Positions 23,321 to 31,681 of a stretch of 64,000 bases of DNA are shown here, one piece after another. This DNA is from Zavarzinia marina (GTDB taxonomy: Bacteria > Pseudomonadota > Alphaproteobacteria > Zavarziniales > Zavarziniaceae). Each line of letters starts with the position of its first letter. Position 1 is the first letter of the stretch. The stretch lies in contig NZ_JAKGSB010000006.1 in the NCBI RefSeq assembly GCF_021568905.1, forward strand, positions 124,001 through 188,000, in the 5' to 3' direction. The notes below the pieces were generated by a model that was given only the letters and a program-made list of their open reading frames with translations, was not told the DNA's origin and searched no databases. Made by a program: the position numbers and the translations under genes.

Positions 23321-24907
23321 ATGACCGGCCATCGGGGAAGCCGCCGCGGGCGTGGGCTCGCGGCTCTTCTACTGTCCGCCGCCGTCGCCTGCGCGCCCAA
23401 CCTGCCGGCGCTTTCGGGTATCGGCGCGGCCGTCTCGGGCGCCGTCGTCACCGTCGCCGCATTGGCCCCCGCGCCGGCCGAGGCGCGCAGTTCGTCGAGC
23501 GGGGGCTACAGCCGGCCCGGCGGCGGCGGCGCCACGCGCACCCCGTCCTTCGGCGGCGGCGGGTCGAGCGGCGGCTATGCCAGGCCCGGCGGCGGATCAT
23601 CGGGCGGCGGCCTGTTCGACGGCTGGTCGTCCGGCAGCGGCTCCGACCGCGATGCCTCGCGCGGGCAGTCGCGCAGCGCCCTCGACGATTTCCTGGCCCC
23701 GCCGCGCACGCCGTCGACGCGGGATTCCGGCGGCACGACGACGCGGCGCCCCAGCACGACCGGCACCGGCACGACCCGCAACCGCGATTACGACTATGGC
23801 TATGACGGCTATGGTTCGCGCGACTATCGGACGCCCAGCACCGTCGGACGCTCGCGCTACGGCGTCTTCGATGCAGTGATGCTGTGGTATCTGCTGGATA
23901 CGCTGAACGATCGCGGCCACGCCGATTTCTTCCGCGACAACCGCGACGACGCCGGCTATCGCGCCTGGCGCGCCGATGCCGAACGCGCCGCCGCCCGCGA
24001 TCCCGAGATGCGGGGGAAGCTCGCCGCCCTCGACCGCGAACTGGCGGCGGGGCGCGGCGATCCCGCCAATGCCGGACGAATCCCGGCGGATCTGGCGCGC
24101 GACCAGGGCACGCCCGGAGGCGGTTCCCTCGGCCTCGTCATCGCTCTGCTGATCCTCGGTATCGTCGTCTTCATGGCCTGGAACGCGATGCGCAAACGAT
24201 CCTCCAGGGGCGCCCCCCCGCCCCGCACCGTCGGCGGCGACGGCAGCGCGCTGGGGACCGCCACGGCGATCCTGCGCAACAAGATGTCCGGCGCCGTCTA
24301 TCGGCCCGATCTGTTCCGCGTCGGCATGCCCATGGTGCTGGACCCGACCGCCTTCGTGCTGGCGGAGGGCGCCACCAAGGTGACGGCGCCCAAGGCGCTC
24401 TCCGACAATGGCACCATCGGCGTCGACGCCGTCGGCACGCTGACCGATACGGCCGGCACCTATCACCGGCTCTATCTCGAGGACGAGGCGTCCTTCTTCC
24501 AGATTGTCGTCGACGGCGAGGGCAATCCGGCCGAATGCCGCTACTTCAAGCGGATCGACGAGGTGCAGCCGGCCGACCGCGAGGAATGGGCGTTCTGGCT
24601 GGACAAGCAGGAAGGCATGATCGGCTGGCCGGAATTCGAGACCAAGGACGGCCAGCGCTACGACCGCGTCTGGTCCCCGGGCAAGAGCCACATCCAGCCG
24701 CGCCAGTTCACCGAACGGATCGAGCAACTGCGCGGCGAGAGCGAGCGCCATCAGGCCGCCATGCTCTATGGCCGTCGCACCGGCGCCAAGGCACCGGCGC
24801 CCGAGATCGAATATCTGCTGGTGACGGCGGTCCAGACCAAGACCCAGGCCTTCGTCGAGCTTCACGCCGGCATCGACTTCAACCCCGCGGCGCTCACCCT
24901 GAGTTGA
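23321..24907 (+). CDS. DUF2491 protein (YjfK-like) with N-terminal Gly/Ser-rich exported region
   Basis: 528 residues. A hydrophobic N-terminus (about 11-50) is followed by a low-complexity Gly/Ser/Arg/Thr region (50-180), a second membrane helix near 267-287 (GLVIALLILGIVVFMAW), and a cytoplasmic DUF2491 domain (about 300-528). The domain is like E. coli YjfK, but E. coli YjfK lacks the long N-terminal part. No clear ribosome-binding site precedes the ATG, so the start is uncertain. It lies directly before a DUF350 membrane gene and a PspA-like gene, the E. coli yjfJ-yjfK-yjfL set in a different order. Function unknown; an envelope role is inferred. Confidence 0.75.
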   Translation: MTGHRGSRRGRGLAALLLSAAVACAPNLPALSGIGAAVSGAVVTVAALAPAPAEARSSSSGGYSRPGGGGATRTPSFGGGGSSGGYARPGGGSSGGGLFDGWSSGSGSDRDASRGQSRSALDDFLAPPRTPSTRDSGGTTTRRPSTTGTGTTRNRDYDYGYDGYGSRDYRTPSTVGRSRYGVFDAVMLWYLLDTLNDRGHADFFRDNRDDAGYRAWRADAERAAARDPEMRGKLAALDRELAAGRGDPANAGRIPADLARDQGTPGGGSLGLVIALLILGIVVFMAWNAMRKRSSRGAPPPRTVGGDGSALGTATAILRNKMSGAVYRPDLFRVGMPMVLDPTAFVLAEGATKVTAPKALSDNGTIGVDAVGTLTDTAGTYHRLYLEDEASFFQIVVDGEGNPAECRYFKRIDEVQPADREEWAFWLDKQEGMIGWPEFETKDGQRYDRVWSPGKSHIQPRQFTERIEQLRGESERHQAAMLYGRRTGAKAPAPEIEYLLVTAVQTKTQAFVELHAGIDFNPAALTLS

Positions 24908-24929
24908 GCGCCGCACAACGGACGAGACC

Positions 24930-25355
24930 ATGCAGGTGACCTTCGACCAGATCCTCGCCACCCTGGGCACCGGCCTGCCCGTGCTGCTCAGCCAGTTGGG
25001 CGCCACCATCATCCTGCTGGCGATCGGCATCGCCATCTATCAGGCGATCACGCCCTTCAACGAGCGGCGCCTGATCGCCGAGGGCAATATCGCCGCCGGC
25101 ATCGTGCTTTCGGGCTCGATCCTGGCGCTGGCGATCCCGCTGGCCGCGACCCTCGCGACCTCCAGCCTGCTCGTCGACATCGTCGTCTGGGGCATCGTCG
25201 CCCTGGCGATCCAGCTCGTCACCTTCGTCGTCGTCGCGCTCCTGTTCCGGGGCCTGAAGGCGGGGGTGGAGGCGGGCAATGTCGCCGCCGGCCTCGGCCT
25301 CGCGGCGGCGCAGATCGCCGTCGCCCTCCTGAATGCCGGCGCCATGGCCGGCTGA
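24930..25355 (+). CDS. DUF350 membrane protein (YjfL-like)
   Basis: 141 residues with four membrane helices (about 16-40, 55-75, 85-105, 118-138). The two halves repeat the same pattern, shown by EGNIAAGIVL and AGNVAAGLGL, as expected for the internally duplicated DUF350 family. It is located in the inner membrane and its function is unknown. It follows the DUF2491 gene by 22 nt and precedes the PspA-like gene by 43 nt, in the same orientation, so the three are one operon. Confidence 0.82.
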   Translation: MQVTFDQILATLGTGLPVLLSQLGATIILLAIGIAIYQAITPFNERRLIAEGNIAAGIVLSGSILALAIPLAATLATSSLLVDIVVWGIVALAIQLVTFVVVALLFRGLKAGVEAGNVAAGLGLAAAQIAVALLNAGAMAG

Positions 25356-25398
25356 GACCCTTTCCGTTTCCCTGACCCTTCCACGCAGTGAGGAAGCC

Positions 25399-26169
25399 AT
25401 GTTCACCTTCATCAAGAATCTGATCGGCGTGAAGACCGACCAGGCGGTCCAGTCCGGGGTCGAGGCCCTGGTGCGCTGGGACCCGCAGGCCGCGACCGAG
25501 GCCGAGCTCCGCACCATGGAGCAGCACCTCGACGAATTGGGCACGGAAGTCGCTCGCGCCCGCCTCGCCCTCGGCAAGGAGAAGAAGGAAGCGGACGCGA
25601 TCAAGGCGCTGTCCGAACAGCGCCTCGCCGCCGCCGAGAGCCTGCAGGCCCAGGCCGCCGCCGCCAATGACCCGGACCGCAAGGCCGATCTCGAAAAGAG
25701 CCTGGCCCGCCTCCTCGGCCTGCTCGAGGAAATGGCGCCCGATATCGACCGCGAGGTCGGCGACGCCGAGGACGCCCAGGCCTTCCTGACCCAGCTCGAG
25801 GATGCCTATGCCAGCGCCGGCACCAAGCTGAAGGAAGCCCGCAGCCAGCTCGAGCGCGCGGAGCGCCAGATGGTCCGCGCCGAACAGCAGCGCGATATGG
25901 CCGAGCGTCAGGCCGATGCCGCCAAGCGTGCCGCCGGCCTCGCCAGCACCACGTCCGGCCTCAACGTCGCCCTGAAGGCGATGCAGGATTCGGCGGAGAA
26001 GGATCTGGTGGCGGCCGAGGCGGCCAATGCCAAGGCGAGCCTGCTGAAGCCGACCAAGCCCGAGGAAGACGACGCCAATATCGCCGCCGCGCTGGCCGAG
26101 GCCGCCGGCCCGAAGCCGACAACCGTCACCGACCGCCTGGCCGCCATCAAGGCGAAGCTGGCCAAGTGA
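25399..26169 (+). CDS. PspA/IM30-family protein (YjfJ-like)
   Basis: 256 residues, almost entirely a charged Ala/Glu/Lys-rich coiled coil (about 30-215), starting with the amphipathic MFTFIKNLIGVKTDQ that fits a PspA-type membrane-binding helix. PspA/IM30/Vipp1 proteins form oligomers or filaments that protect or remodel the inner membrane. The ATG at 25399 is preceded by GAGGAAG; a longer frame upstream is not supported. It is the last gene of the DUF4332-DUF2491-DUF350-PspA run and is followed by a strong hairpin terminator. Confidence 0.85.
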   Translation: MFTFIKNLIGVKTDQAVQSGVEALVRWDPQAATEAELRTMEQHLDELGTEVARARLALGKEKKEADAIKALSEQRLAAAESLQAQAAAANDPDRKADLEKSLARLLGLLEEMAPDIDREVGDAEDAQAFLTQLEDAYASAGTKLKEARSQLERAERQMVRAEQQRDMAERQADAAKRAAGLASTTSGLNVALKAMQDSAEKDLVAAEAANAKASLLKPTKPEEDDANIAAALAEAAGPKPTTVTDRLAAIKAKLAK

Positions 26170-26208
26170 TCACGCCTGCCGCGTGATTGCTTTTGCCGCG
26201 TGATGCTT

Positions 26209-26249
26209 TCGGGCGCCCCCTTCTCGGCCAGGCCGCGGGGGGCGCCCGA
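26209..26249. terminator. Bidirectional hairpin terminator between convergent genes
   Basis: A 12-bp stem (GGGCGCCCCC core at 26211-26220 with GGGGGCGCCC at 26238-26247, extended by 2 bp) and a 17-nt loop separate the PspA gene from the convergent small exported-protein gene. The T-tract is weak on both sides (GATTTCATTT on the plus strand). Confidence 0.6.
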
Positions 26250-26251
26250 TT

Positions 26252-26554
26252 TCATTTCACCGCCGAACTGCCCTCGTTGGTGAAGGGGCGCTGGGTCGCC
26301 GAGGGCGGCACCACTTCCGGCGGATACTGGGTGAAGAAATCCTGCACCGGATCGGTCTGGATCGGAACGCCGTCCTCGGGCGCCGCGGGCCGCGTGATGG
26401 TGATGCCGCCGGGCGGCGGCGCCGACAGCAGCGGGGGACGGTCGGGGTCGTCCGGCCCCTGGGCCTGCTGGGCGCCGACCATGGCGGGCGTCAGCAACGG
26501 CAGGGCGACGACGAGGGCGAGGCCTCGCTTGGCTAAAAACCGGCGCGCGATCAT
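26252..26554 (-). CDS. Small exported Pro-rich protein of unknown function
   Basis: 100 residues. A signal peptide (about 1-28, RRFLAKRGLALVVALPLLTPAMVGA) is followed by a Pro-rich mature part with the pieces PPPGGITITRP and FFTQYPPEVVPPSATQRPF. No family is recognised. AAGGAG lies 7 nt before the ATG, which supports the gene. It is convergent with the PspA operon and separated from it by the hairpin at 26209-26249; the amidohydrolase gene lies 111 nt upstream in the same direction. Confidence 0.65.
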   Translation of the reverse strand: MIARRFLAKRGLALVVALPLLTPAMVGAQQAQGPDDPDRPPLLSAPPPGGITITRPAAPEDGVPIQTDPVQDFFTQYPPEVVPPSATQRPFTNEGSSAVK

Positions 26555-26665
26555 GACGCTGCTCCTTGCGCGACTCGGACGGGGGGCGGTCCGGCGCGCG
26601 GAATCGAGAATGTCCTTCGAAGGTAAGAGCGCCCCGACGCGGGGGCAAGAGGCGTCAGGAAGCGT

Positions 26666-28021
26666 TCACCCCGCCGCCAGCACTCGCGCCAGCCGGTTGT
26701 GACGCTCGATCACCAGGGGCAGGTCCAGGGTCGCGACACGGCCGTCGCGGACCACGACGCGGCCGTCGATCACCGACAATGCCACCCGTTCCGGTGCGCA
26801 GAAGACCAGCGCCGCGACCGGATCATGCCCCGCCCCGGCGAAGCCGACGGCCGAGAGATCGAAAGCGACGAAATCCGCCGACATGCCGGGGGCGAGCGCG
26901 CCGATGTCGTCCCGCCCCAGCACCCGCGCGCCGCCAAGCGTGGCGATTTCGAGCGCCTCCCTGGCGGTCATGGCGTCGGGCCCGAAGCCGACGCGCTGCA
27001 GGAGGAGCGCCTGACGCACCTCGCCGATCATGTTGCCGCCGTCGTTGGAGGCGGAACCGTCGACCCCCAGGGCGACGGGCACGCCCCGGTCGCGCATGCG
27101 CCGCACCGGCGCGATGCCGGAGGCGAGGCGCATGTTGGAACAGGGGCAATGGGCGACGCCGGTCCCCGTGCGGGCGAAGAGATCGATCCCCGCCTCGTCG
27201 ATCTGGACGCAATGGGCGTGCCAGACGTCGGGCCCGACCCAGCCCAGGTCCTCGGCATATTCGGCCGGCGTCATGCCGAAGGTTTCGCGGCTGTAGGCGA
27301 TGTCGTTTGCATTCTCTGCCAGATGGGTGTGCAGCGACACGCCGTAAGCCCGTGCCAGCGTTGCCGCCTCGCGCATCAGGTCGCGGCTGACGGAAAAGGG
27401 CGAACAGGGGGCGACGGCGATGCGCAGCATCGAATGGCGCGCGGGATCGTGGAAGGTTTCGATCAGACGCCTTGCATCGGCGAGGATCGCGTCCTCCCCC
27501 TCCACGACACTGTCGGGCGGCAGGCCGCCCTTGGAGGCGCCGACGCTCATGGCGCCCCGGCAGGCATGGAAGCGCATGCCGACGTCGCGTGCCGCCGCGA
27601 TGGCATCGTCCAGCCGGCAGCCGTTCGGATAGATGTAGAGGTGATCGCTGGAAGTGGTGCAGCCCGACAGCAGCAGTTCCGCCATGGCGAGCCGTGTCGA
27701 GACGTCGATCATCTCCGGCGTCAGCCGGGCCCAGAGGGGATAGAGGCTGGACAGCCAGGTGAACAATTCGCCGTCCTGGGCGCCGGGCACCACGCGGGTC
27801 AGGCTCTGATACATGTGGTGATGGGTATTGATCAGGCCGGGTACGACGATGTGACCGGCAAGGTCGATCACCTCGTCCGCCGTTGCCGGCAGGTCGGCCG
27901 CGGGACCGACGGCGATGATGCGGTTGTCTTCGACATAGAGACCGCCGCCCGCGATCTCGCGCCGCTCCGCGTCCATGGTGACGACGACGGTGGCATTCCT
28001 GATCAGCTTCGTCCTCGCCAC
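26666..28021 (-). CDS. Amidohydrolase, 8-oxoguanine deaminase type
   Basis: 451 residues of the COG0402 deaminase group. The metal ligands are visible: HHH in INTHHHMYQSL (near residue 66), the His of LHTHLAEN (near 233), the His of WHAHCVQI and the Asp of VDGSASNDGGNM (near 317). The wording NTHHHMYQ and SASNDGGNM matches the 8-oxoguanine deaminase/hydroxydechloroatrazine ethylaminohydrolase branch rather than guanine deaminase. It would convert 8-oxoguanine to urate, a purine salvage or clean-up step in the cytoplasm. It is divergent from the exported-protein operon at 28093. Confidence 0.85.
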   Translation of the reverse strand: MARTKLIRNATVVVTMDAERREIAGGGLYVEDNRIIAVGPAADLPATADEVIDLAGHIVVPGLINTHHHMYQSLTRVVPGAQDGELFTWLSSLYPLWARLTPEMIDVSTRLAMAELLLSGCTTSSDHLYIYPNGCRLDDAIAAARDVGMRFHACRGAMSVGASKGGLPPDSVVEGEDAILADARRLIETFHDPARHSMLRIAVAPCSPFSVSRDLMREAATLARAYGVSLHTHLAENANDIAYSRETFGMTPAEYAEDLGWVGPDVWHAHCVQIDEAGIDLFARTGTGVAHCPCSNMRLASGIAPVRRMRDRGVPVALGVDGSASNDGGNMIGEVRQALLLQRVGFGPDAMTAREALEIATLGGARVLGRDDIGALAPGMSADFVAFDLSAVGFAGAGHDPVAALVFCAPERVALSVIDGRVVVRDGRVATLDLPLVIERHNRLARVLAAG

Positions 28022-28092
28022 GTGACCTCACCATGAAAATCGTCAGCACCGCCGGAATGCGCTATTCTGCCACCATCTTCAGGAGCCTAGCC

Positions 28093-28830
28093 ATGCCCGG
28101 GTTGCGTTCCCGCCCGACGAATACCGTTGCCGCCCTACTTCTCGCCCTCGCCGTGCCGGGTGCCGCCGCGGCCGAGACGCTGGCGCTGGCCGAGGGCGAC
28201 TACCGCGAAGCCTTCGCCGGATTGGCGCCGGTCTCGGGCCGGCTCCTGACCGGGCTTTCCTTCGCCGCCGCCGGCACCTTCGAGACCGGTTCCGTGCGCC
28301 TCGGCCTGGGCGCGGCGCGGACGTCGGAATTCGTCTGCGTCCGGGTGCAGAGCCAGGACGGCCTCTATTGGTCGGAAAACGTCTATCGCCTGCCGCCTCA
28401 GGGGGAGGCCGCGCCGGGGCTGGAGATCAAGACCGGCTATGCCCGCGAACTGGCGCGTTACGGTGTCGGCCAGATCGGCATCCGCGCCCTGACCGGCCGC
28501 GACTGCGCCGCCGCCGAAGGCGCGCTGGTGCCGGCGCTGCCGGCCACCCAGGTGGATTTCGCCCGCCTGACGTTCCAGCTCAATGCCAGCGGGCGGCGCC
28601 CGTCGGCCCGCCTGTTCGACGGTGCCGGCGCCGAAGTCGCCGCCGCCGCCTGCGCGCCGGCCGAGGACGGCGCCGCCGTCGCCTTCAACTACGCCTGCGA
28701 GATCGCGCTGCCGGCCGAACTCGCCGACGGCGCCTATCGCCTGGAGGTCACGCTGCGCGGCATGACCGGGGCCCGCACGGTCGAACGCTTCGACGTGCTG
28801 GTGCGGCGGAACGCGGTGCATGGCGGCTGA
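28093..28830 (+). CDS. Exported protein of unknown function (first gene of the secreted protease-like operon)
   Basis: 245 residues with a signal peptide (1-27, cleavage near AAAA-ET) and a mature part of mixed beta pattern. There are Cys pairs at SEFVCVRVQ, RDCAAAEG, AAACAPA and NYACEIAL, as in an oxidised extracytoplasmic domain. The C-terminal 100 residues (FQLNASGRRPSARLFDG...YRLEVTLRG...VERFDVLV) look like a beta-sandwich. No family is recognised. The ATG at 28093 has AGGAG 8 nt upstream; an ATG at 28033 is less likely. It overlaps the next gene by 11 nt. Confidence 0.72.
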   Translation: MPGLRSRPTNTVAALLLALAVPGAAAAETLALAEGDYREAFAGLAPVSGRLLTGLSFAAAGTFETGSVRLGLGAARTSEFVCVRVQSQDGLYWSENVYRLPPQGEAAPGLEIKTGYARELARYGVGQIGIRALTGRDCAAAEGALVPALPATQVDFARLTFQLNASGRRPSARLFDGAGAEVAAAACAPAEDGAAVAFNYACEIALPAELADGAYRLEVTLRGMTGARTVERFDVLVRRNAVHGG

Positions 28831-29815
28831 ACCCGGCGCGTTTCCGGCCCGCGCCCGGCGCTTCCTGGGCCGGCGCCTTCGCCCCGTTCTGGGCTGGCTG
28901 GCGCCGCGCTTCTGGCCGGTGGCGGCGATCGCCGTCGGGCTTGCCTATGTCGTGCTCTCCATCACCCTGCCGCCGCCCGCCACCGTCAGCGTGATCGAGG
29001 CCGAGAGCGAGAGCCTGCGCTTCGACGTCATGAACCCGGACCTCGCCGCCTTCCGCCTGGGCGGCATGCGCCTGATCGACCCGGATTCGGACGACGACCC
29101 CGCCTGCATCCAGGGCCTGCTGGTCCCCGCGCTGGATGCCCGCGTCACCTATCGCCTGGAGGAGATCGGCCTCGTCGTCGGCGTGCGCGGCACGGGGCCC
29201 TTGGCCGGACGGATCGAGCGCGACGGCCCGCCCCTCCCCCTGCCGGCCGAAGCCTGGCTGGTGCCCGATGCCGATTGCCCGGGCCGCTTTCCCCGGCGCC
29301 TGCCGGTGGTCGGCCCGACCGTGCTGGGGGAGGAACTGCGGCCGGAGGTGCTGGACCCGTCGGGCGGGGCGCGGCCCCTCGTCTCCGGCACCATCGCCGT
29401 CTATGGCCGCGCCGTCGAGGTCGACATCGGCATCTATCGGGCGGAAGCGACGCTCTATCCCGTTTCCGAGATCGAACTGCCCGGCGGTTCCCGCCTGTTC
29501 GCCGGGCCGGCGGACGGCCGGCCGGCACCCTGGCACGGTTTCGTGACCCCCGGCGCCTGCGATCCGGACGGGGCCTGCGCGGCTTTCGCGGTCCAGGTCT
29601 CGACCGGGGCGACCACCCTGCACCTCGTCCGTCCGGGGGTCGAGGTGAAGCCCGAGGTCATCGCCATCTCCACCTTCGCGCGCCTGTTCTCCGATCCCTC
29701 GATCGTCTTTCTCTGGGTTCTCGTCGGCGTGCTTTCCCTGATCATCCAGACCATGGGCGGCGCCAGCGACCTTTTCGGCAAGCTGCGACGTGACGACGAT
29801 GCCCCGATCGCATGA
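28820..29815 (+). CDS. Membrane-anchored protein with a large extracytoplasmic domain, unknown function
   Basis: 331 residues. A basic cytoplasmic N-terminus is followed by membrane helix 1 (about 33-51, PVAAIAVGLAYVVLSITL), a periplasmic domain of some 240 residues with several Cys (e.g. DPACIQG, DADCPG, GACDPDGACAAF), and helix 2 near 294-314 (VFLWVLVGVLSLIIQTM), ending in a short cytoplasmic tail. No family is recognised. It overlaps both neighbours (11 nt upstream, 26 nt downstream), so the three proteins are made together. It could anchor or regulate the protease-like protein encoded next. Confidence 0.75.
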   Translation: MAAEPGAFPARARRFLGRRLRPVLGWLAPRFWPVAAIAVGLAYVVLSITLPPPATVSVIEAESESLRFDVMNPDLAAFRLGGMRLIDPDSDDDPACIQGLLVPALDARVTYRLEEIGLVVGVRGTGPLAGRIERDGPPLPLPAEAWLVPDADCPGRFPRRLPVVGPTVLGEELRPEVLDPSGGARPLVSGTIAVYGRAVEVDIGIYRAEATLYPVSEIELPGGSRLFAGPADGRPAPWHGFVTPGACDPDGACAAFAVQVSTGATTLHLVRPGVEVKPEVIAISTFARLFSDPSIVFLWVLVGVLSLIIQTMGGASDLFGKLRRDDDAPIA

Positions 29816-30833
29816 CCGCCTGATCCCCTTGCTGCTGGCCGTTCTGCTGGCCGCCGTGCCGGCCAGGGCCGAAGTGGTGCGCGTCGAATCCCCGGACGGC
29901 GCCTTCGGCCAGGGCTGGATGTATGTCGCCCGCGACGGCACCTGCCGCGTCGCCATGCCGGCCCATGTCGTGCCGGCGGGCGGCCGGGGTCTCGCGGGGG
30001 ACGGGGCCGGGCGCCAATACGAATTGACCGCGCCCTATCGCCCGGATCCGGAGACAGACCTCGCCCTGATGACGGTGCCGGTGCCGCGCGGCACGATCTG
30101 CACCCCGTCGCGTCTCGGCGCCTCGGATCTGGAGCGGCGCATCGCCACGCTGCGCGACGCGCAGCTGGTCAGTCTCGACACAGCCGAGAAGCGGACCATG
30201 GCCGTCGAACTGGTGGCCGCCACGGTCGATGCCGGCGCCGGCACCGTCCTCGCCTTTCGGCCGCGCAACCCGGCCGACCGTTTCCGCCAAGGCATGAGCG
30301 GCAGCACGATCCTGGCGCAGGACGGCACCATGATCGCCATGCTGACCGACGTCGATCCCGCCAGCGGCATCGGCATCGCACTGCGCTTCGACGTCATCCG
30401 CCGCCTCGCGGAACGCGCCCCCGCCACCGATGCCGCCGATCTGCCGGGGATCGCCATGGTCATCGAAAAAGGCGCGGCCGCCGATCCGGGGGCGCCCCCG
30501 TCCCTGCTGCTCGAAGGCGCGGCCTGGCGCGGCACGCCCGTGGACGGGCGCCTGTCCCTGGTCGTCGCGCTGGAGACGGAAAGGGTCGTCACCGGCCTTG
30601 CGCTGACGGCGACATGCGGGACCGACGGTGTCCGCCATATCGCCGCCTCGGTCCGGCGCGCGCCGGACAATCCGTTCTCGGTGGAAACGCCCTGTTCCCT
30701 CGATCCGGCGGCGGCGGGCGCGGCCATCACCTGTCCCCTGCCGCCCCGAAGGGCGCGCCAGATCCGTCTCACGCTATGGACGGGGGACGAAACGCTCTGT
30801 CTGGCCGATCTCGGCCTGTCGCTGTCTCAGTAG
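29790..30833 (+). CDS. Exported chymotrypsin-like serine-protease-fold protein with a C-terminal beta domain
   Basis: 347 residues. A signal peptide (about 1-27) precedes a domain in which a His-Asp-Ser set occurs in trypsin order and spacing: H59 in MPAHVV, D90 in TDLALM and S170 in QGMSGSTIL. Cys52 and Cys104 could form a disulphide. The GMSGS segment replaces the classical GDSGG but keeps the GxSG core. The C-terminal part (about 240-347) is a second beta domain ending in ARQIRLTLWTGDETLCLADLGL. Whether it cleaves peptides is unknown; it may be a degenerate member. The start could also be the ATG at 29799. Its stop overlaps the convergent gene by 7 nt. Confidence 0.65.
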   Translation: MTTMPRSHDRLIPLLLAVLLAAVPARAEVVRVESPDGAFGQGWMYVARDGTCRVAMPAHVVPAGGRGLAGDGAGRQYELTAPYRPDPETDLALMTVPVPRGTICTPSRLGASDLERRIATLRDAQLVSLDTAEKRTMAVELVAATVDAGAGTVLAFRPRNPADRFRQGMSGSTILAQDGTMIAMLTDVDPASGIGIALRFDVIRRLAERAPATDAADLPGIAMVIEKGAAADPGAPPSLLLEGAAWRGTPVDGRLSLVVALETERVVTGLALTATCGTDGVRHIAASVRRAPDNPFSVETPCSLDPAAAGAAITCPLPPRRARQIRLTLWTGDETLCLADLGLSLSQ

Positions 30834-31459
30834 AACTTGCGCGTCACATCCGCCGTTACGGCATTGCCGCCGTCGATGCACATGATGGTGCCCGTGAGGT
30901 CCAGCGCCTCGCCGACGCGGAGCGAGGTGCGGCAGTTGGCGAAATTGTGCCAATAGGTCTGGAACGAGACCGTCGTGCCGGTGACCTGACCGTCCATCGG
31001 GTCGCCATGGGCCTGGAAGCGGATCTTGAAGGCGCCGGTGCCGACATCGAAATCGCTGACCTGGAAATTCAGCCCGGTCTGCTGCAACTGGGTCAGGATC
31101 GGCTTGGCCTTGGCGTCGTCGCCACCGGTGACGCGCGCATTGGCGAGGTCGAGGGAGAAGGTCTGGAGCCCGCTGAAGAACATCCGGGCCGCCAGCGCCT
31201 GAAGATCGGGATCGGCGATGCCGATCGCCTGGCGCAGCGCCATGCTGCGGAGCAGCGCATCCTCGCTGGTCGAAACCTCCTCGAGGGTGATCAGGCGGAC
31301 CAGGGGATCCGGATCGTTCAGCCCGTCCCGCACCTTTTCGAGCGCCGCGCGACGTTCGGCCACATCGGCGCGAACGGTGCCGACGGAAACCGCCATCGCG
31401 GCCGCCGCCACCGCCATCACCGCCACGATCTTCACCGGAAAACGCCACAGCCCCCGCAT
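30827..31459 (-). CDS. Exported protein with a HEAT-like N-terminal segment, unknown function
   Basis: 210 residues. The signal peptide or anchor (about 8-31, VKIVAVMAVAAAAMAVSVGTVRA) is followed by a helical part reminiscent of a HEAT repeat (RDGLNDPDPLVRLITLEEVSTSEDALLRSMALRQAI, 44-80) and then a beta-rich domain ending in DGGNAVTADVTRKFY. No family is recognised. GGGGG lies just before the ATG. Tail-to-tail overlap of 7 bp with the protease-like gene suggests no terminator between them. Upstream lies a 222-nt region shared with the CoA-transferase promoter. Confidence 0.68.
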   Translation of the reverse strand: MRGLWRFPVKIVAVMAVAAAAMAVSVGTVRADVAERRAALEKVRDGLNDPDPLVRLITLEEVSTSEDALLRSMALRQAIGIADPDLQALAARMFFSGLQTFSLDLANARVTGGDDAKAKPILTQLQQTGLNFQVSDFDVGTGAFKIRFQAHGDPMDGQVTGTTVSFQTYWHNFANCRTSLRVGEALDLTGTIMCIDGGNAVTADVTRKFY

Positions 31460-31681
31460 CTGAACCCCCGGATTTCCTGCCGTCCGGCGACACTATGGCG
31501 GCAAGACCGGGGCCGCACAACCGCTTAGGGCCGCCGCCGGCCCGGCCCGGACGGCGGCGCGGGTGTCATTCGACTTTGGTCAAAATCATGCGAAAACGCG
31601 CCTGAGCCATGCAATTCCGCAAGGTGCCAATGTGAATTACCGGCGTTAACTATCCACCGTCGCGTACCGGCGGAGAAAGAT

